Part shown: piece by piece, positions 5,999-7,233 of the stretch
Numbering within the stretch: position 1 is the stretch's first letter
How the letters are laid out: each line of letters opens with the position of its first letter
NCBI GenBank assembly: GCA_031284475.1
Contig: JAISZV010000082.1
Coordinates: 1 to 7,233, forward strand
Direction of reading: 5' to 3'
DNA: 7,233 nucleotides
DNA from: Proteiniphilum sp.
GTDB taxonomy: Bacteria; Bacteroidota; Bacteroidia; Bacteroidales; Dysgonomonadaceae
Made by a program: the position numbers and the translations under genes
The notes under the pieces: model-generated
What the model was told of the DNA's origin: nothing
The model's input: the letters and a program-made list of their open reading frames with translations, nothing else
Databases searched by the model: none

Positions 5999-7233
5999 CT
6001 ATAACGTCTTTAGCAGCAGGTTTCTCCAGAGCACTTTGATACCGCCACCGTCATGAATCTGCAATGCGATGCGTCCTTGTGCTTTACCGATCTTCTCGTC
6101 AATCAGGTCAATCATCTCTTCTCCGTTGAGCCAGGTTTTCACGTTATCGCCTTTCACCATGATGCGTAGGGTATTCCATTCGCCCTCTTTTAATATATCT
6201 TCTTTTTCATCGGGGATTTGCACCAGCCATCCGCGTCCGTAGGACTCATAAATGCCGCCGGTGTCATGCCCTTTGGGCGCTACTTCTACCTGCCAGCCGT
6301 TTACGATGGCGCCCGGTTCCACGAACGAGCGGATAAAGACGCCTGAATTGCCGTCGGCTTCCTGTTTGAATTCGACGGTCAGGTCGAAATCATCGTAGTA
6401 TTCGCGTGTGGCAAAGTATCCGTACTGTTTGTCCGGGCCGCTTTCGCATACCAAAAGGCCATCCTGTAGATACCATTTTTCGGTTCCGTATATTTCCCAT
6501 CCGTGCAGATTTGTTCCGTTGAACAGGTTCACCTCTTTGGTTTTACGGGGTAGTTCTTTGATTTTTACATTGCGGAACCAGGCTGCCGAACCGTGGTCTT
6601 GCAGGCAGATCACACCTTTACGGGCCAGTCCGTATTCGGGTGCGTTTTCCCATTTGCCGCTTTGCTTGCGATCAAACCAGTCTTCCGTCCAGGCTTCAAA
6701 TTCAATTACTTTTTCACCGTTGAGCCAGTGTTCCACATGACCGTTGTCGAAGACGATCTTGGAGGTATTCCATTCTCCGGCCGGTTTGATGGCGGTCTTT
6801 GCCGGGTCGGTCGTATGCATGGCGTAGTCGGCTCCCGTTTTCTGCCATTCTTCCAGCGGTTCGGGGAATCCGAGGTCATCAATCAACTGGTATTCCGGGC
6901 CGGTCACATAGGGAACGGTAAATTTAGGGTTTTCCACCACGTGGTACAGCATGCCGCTGTTACCGCCGTCCGCTATTTTCCAGTCCCAAGCCAGTTCAAA
7001 ATTCTCATACGTTTTTTCGGTAACAATATAACCGTGTTCATCGGCGCCTTCACCTTTGGCCTGTATCACGCCGTCTTCGGCAAACCAGGGAGCGGTTAGT
7101 TCATTGCCATTATAGTCGCGCCATCCGCTGAGTGTGACGCCGTCGAACAGCAATTCCCATCCGTCGGTAATCTCCTGCTGCGTCAGCGTGTTGTGCTTTG
7201 CTTCTCCGGTGCAGCCTGTTGTTAAAACAATCA
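5999..7233 (-). CDS. Tandem DUF1080 (3-keto-disaccharide hydrolase-like) lipoprotein, 5' end outside window
   Basis: 410 codons are visible, running leftward from the window edge to a stop at 5999-6001; the start codon lies beyond 7233. The first residues, IVLTTG then Cys7 (codon 7211-7213), look like the end of a lipoprotein signal peptide, followed by a polar linker. Two copies of the concanavalin-like DUF1080 fold follow. Domain 1 (about 28-226) has LFDG, GNSG (90-93), GEWNT (152-156), WLNGE (169-173) and LQDHG (210-214). Domain 2 (about 235-410) repeats LFNG (236-239), GNSG (294-297), GEWNT (350-354), WLNGE (367-371) and ALQIHDGG. Pfam names this family after 3-keto-disaccharide hydrolysis; the actual substrate is unknown here. 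A surface or periplasmic carbohydrate role is likely. A TTG at 7151-7153 could be taken as a start, but the frame is open through it and it would cut off the signal peptide. Confidence 0.88.
   Translation of the reverse strand, partial: IVLTTGCTGEAKHNTLTQQEITDGWELLFDGVTLSGWRDYNGNELTAPWFAEDGVIQAKGEGADEHGYIVTEKTYENFELAWDWKIADGGNSGMLYHVVENPKFTVPYVTGPEYQLIDDLGFPEPLEEWQKTGADYAMHTTDPAKTAIKPAGEWNTSKIVFDNGHVEHWLNGEKVIEFEAWTEDWFDRKQSGKWENAPEYGLARKGVICLQDHGSAAWFRNVKIKELPRKTKEVNLFNGTNLHGWEIYGTEKWYLQDGLLVCESGPDKQYGYFATREYYDDFDLTVEFKQEADGNSGVFIRSFVEPGAIVNGWQVEVAPKGHDTGGIYESYGRGWLVQIPDEKEDILKEGEWNTLRIMVKGDNVKTWLNGEEMIDLIDEKIGKAQGRIALQIHDGGGIKVLWRNLLLKTL

Noticed and set aside
6593..7099. Rightward 168-codon open frame opposite the DUF1080 gene
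   Set aside because: It is a shadow of the tandem DUF1080 reading frame, with no motif of its own.

Overview
The window looks like ordinary housekeeping chromosome from a member of the Bacteroidota, most likely order Bacteroidales. The evidence is the adk-obg-pgeF and rsfS-ftsH gene pairings as I remember them from that group, an Obg with a Bacteroidales-style G4 motif, two lipoprotein-type N-termini, a Bacteroidota-type -7 promoter box (TAnnTTTG), A-rich leaders without clear Shine-Dalgarno sequences, and CGCAAAG-type intergenic repeats. Genus cannot be fixed from sequence reading alone.

Layout: a rightward, tightly packed cluster occupies 1-2175: the 3' end of adk (adenylate kinase), obg (ribosome-assembly GTPase) and pgeF (YfiH/PgeF family). 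The gaps are 2 and 9 bases, so this is probably one transcript. It ends at a 153-bp imperfect palindrome (2182-2334) made of CGCAAAG motifs between outer inverted repeats. From there to the right edge every gene runs leftward: a lipoprotein-type iron superoxide dismutase (2372-3070), ftsH (3232-5322), rsfS (5379-5738), and a tandem DUF1080 lipoprotein (5999 to beyond 7233). pgeF and sod are therefore convergent across the palindrome.

Transcription: a stem-loop with a T-rich tail follows ftsH (3181-3215) and separates it from sod. rsfS and ftsH are 56 bases apart and appear to share a promoter whose -7 box is at 5765-5772. Upstream of that promoter lie a G-rich purine tract (5814-5879) and a strong stem-loop (5897-5940), which probably ends the DUF1080 transcript.

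Function: Obg and RsfS both act on the large ribosomal subunit, FtsH performs membrane and cytosolic proteolysis, Adk balances adenylate pools, and PgeF links purine nucleoside handling and peptidoglycan fidelity. The superoxide dismutase and the DUF1080 protein both appear to be exported and lipid-anchored, and look like accessory additions beside the housekeeping core. I found no convincing new multi-gene system. The most unusual details are a tandem 9-bp duplication of the lipobox codons in sod, the palindromic element, and the G-rich tract.
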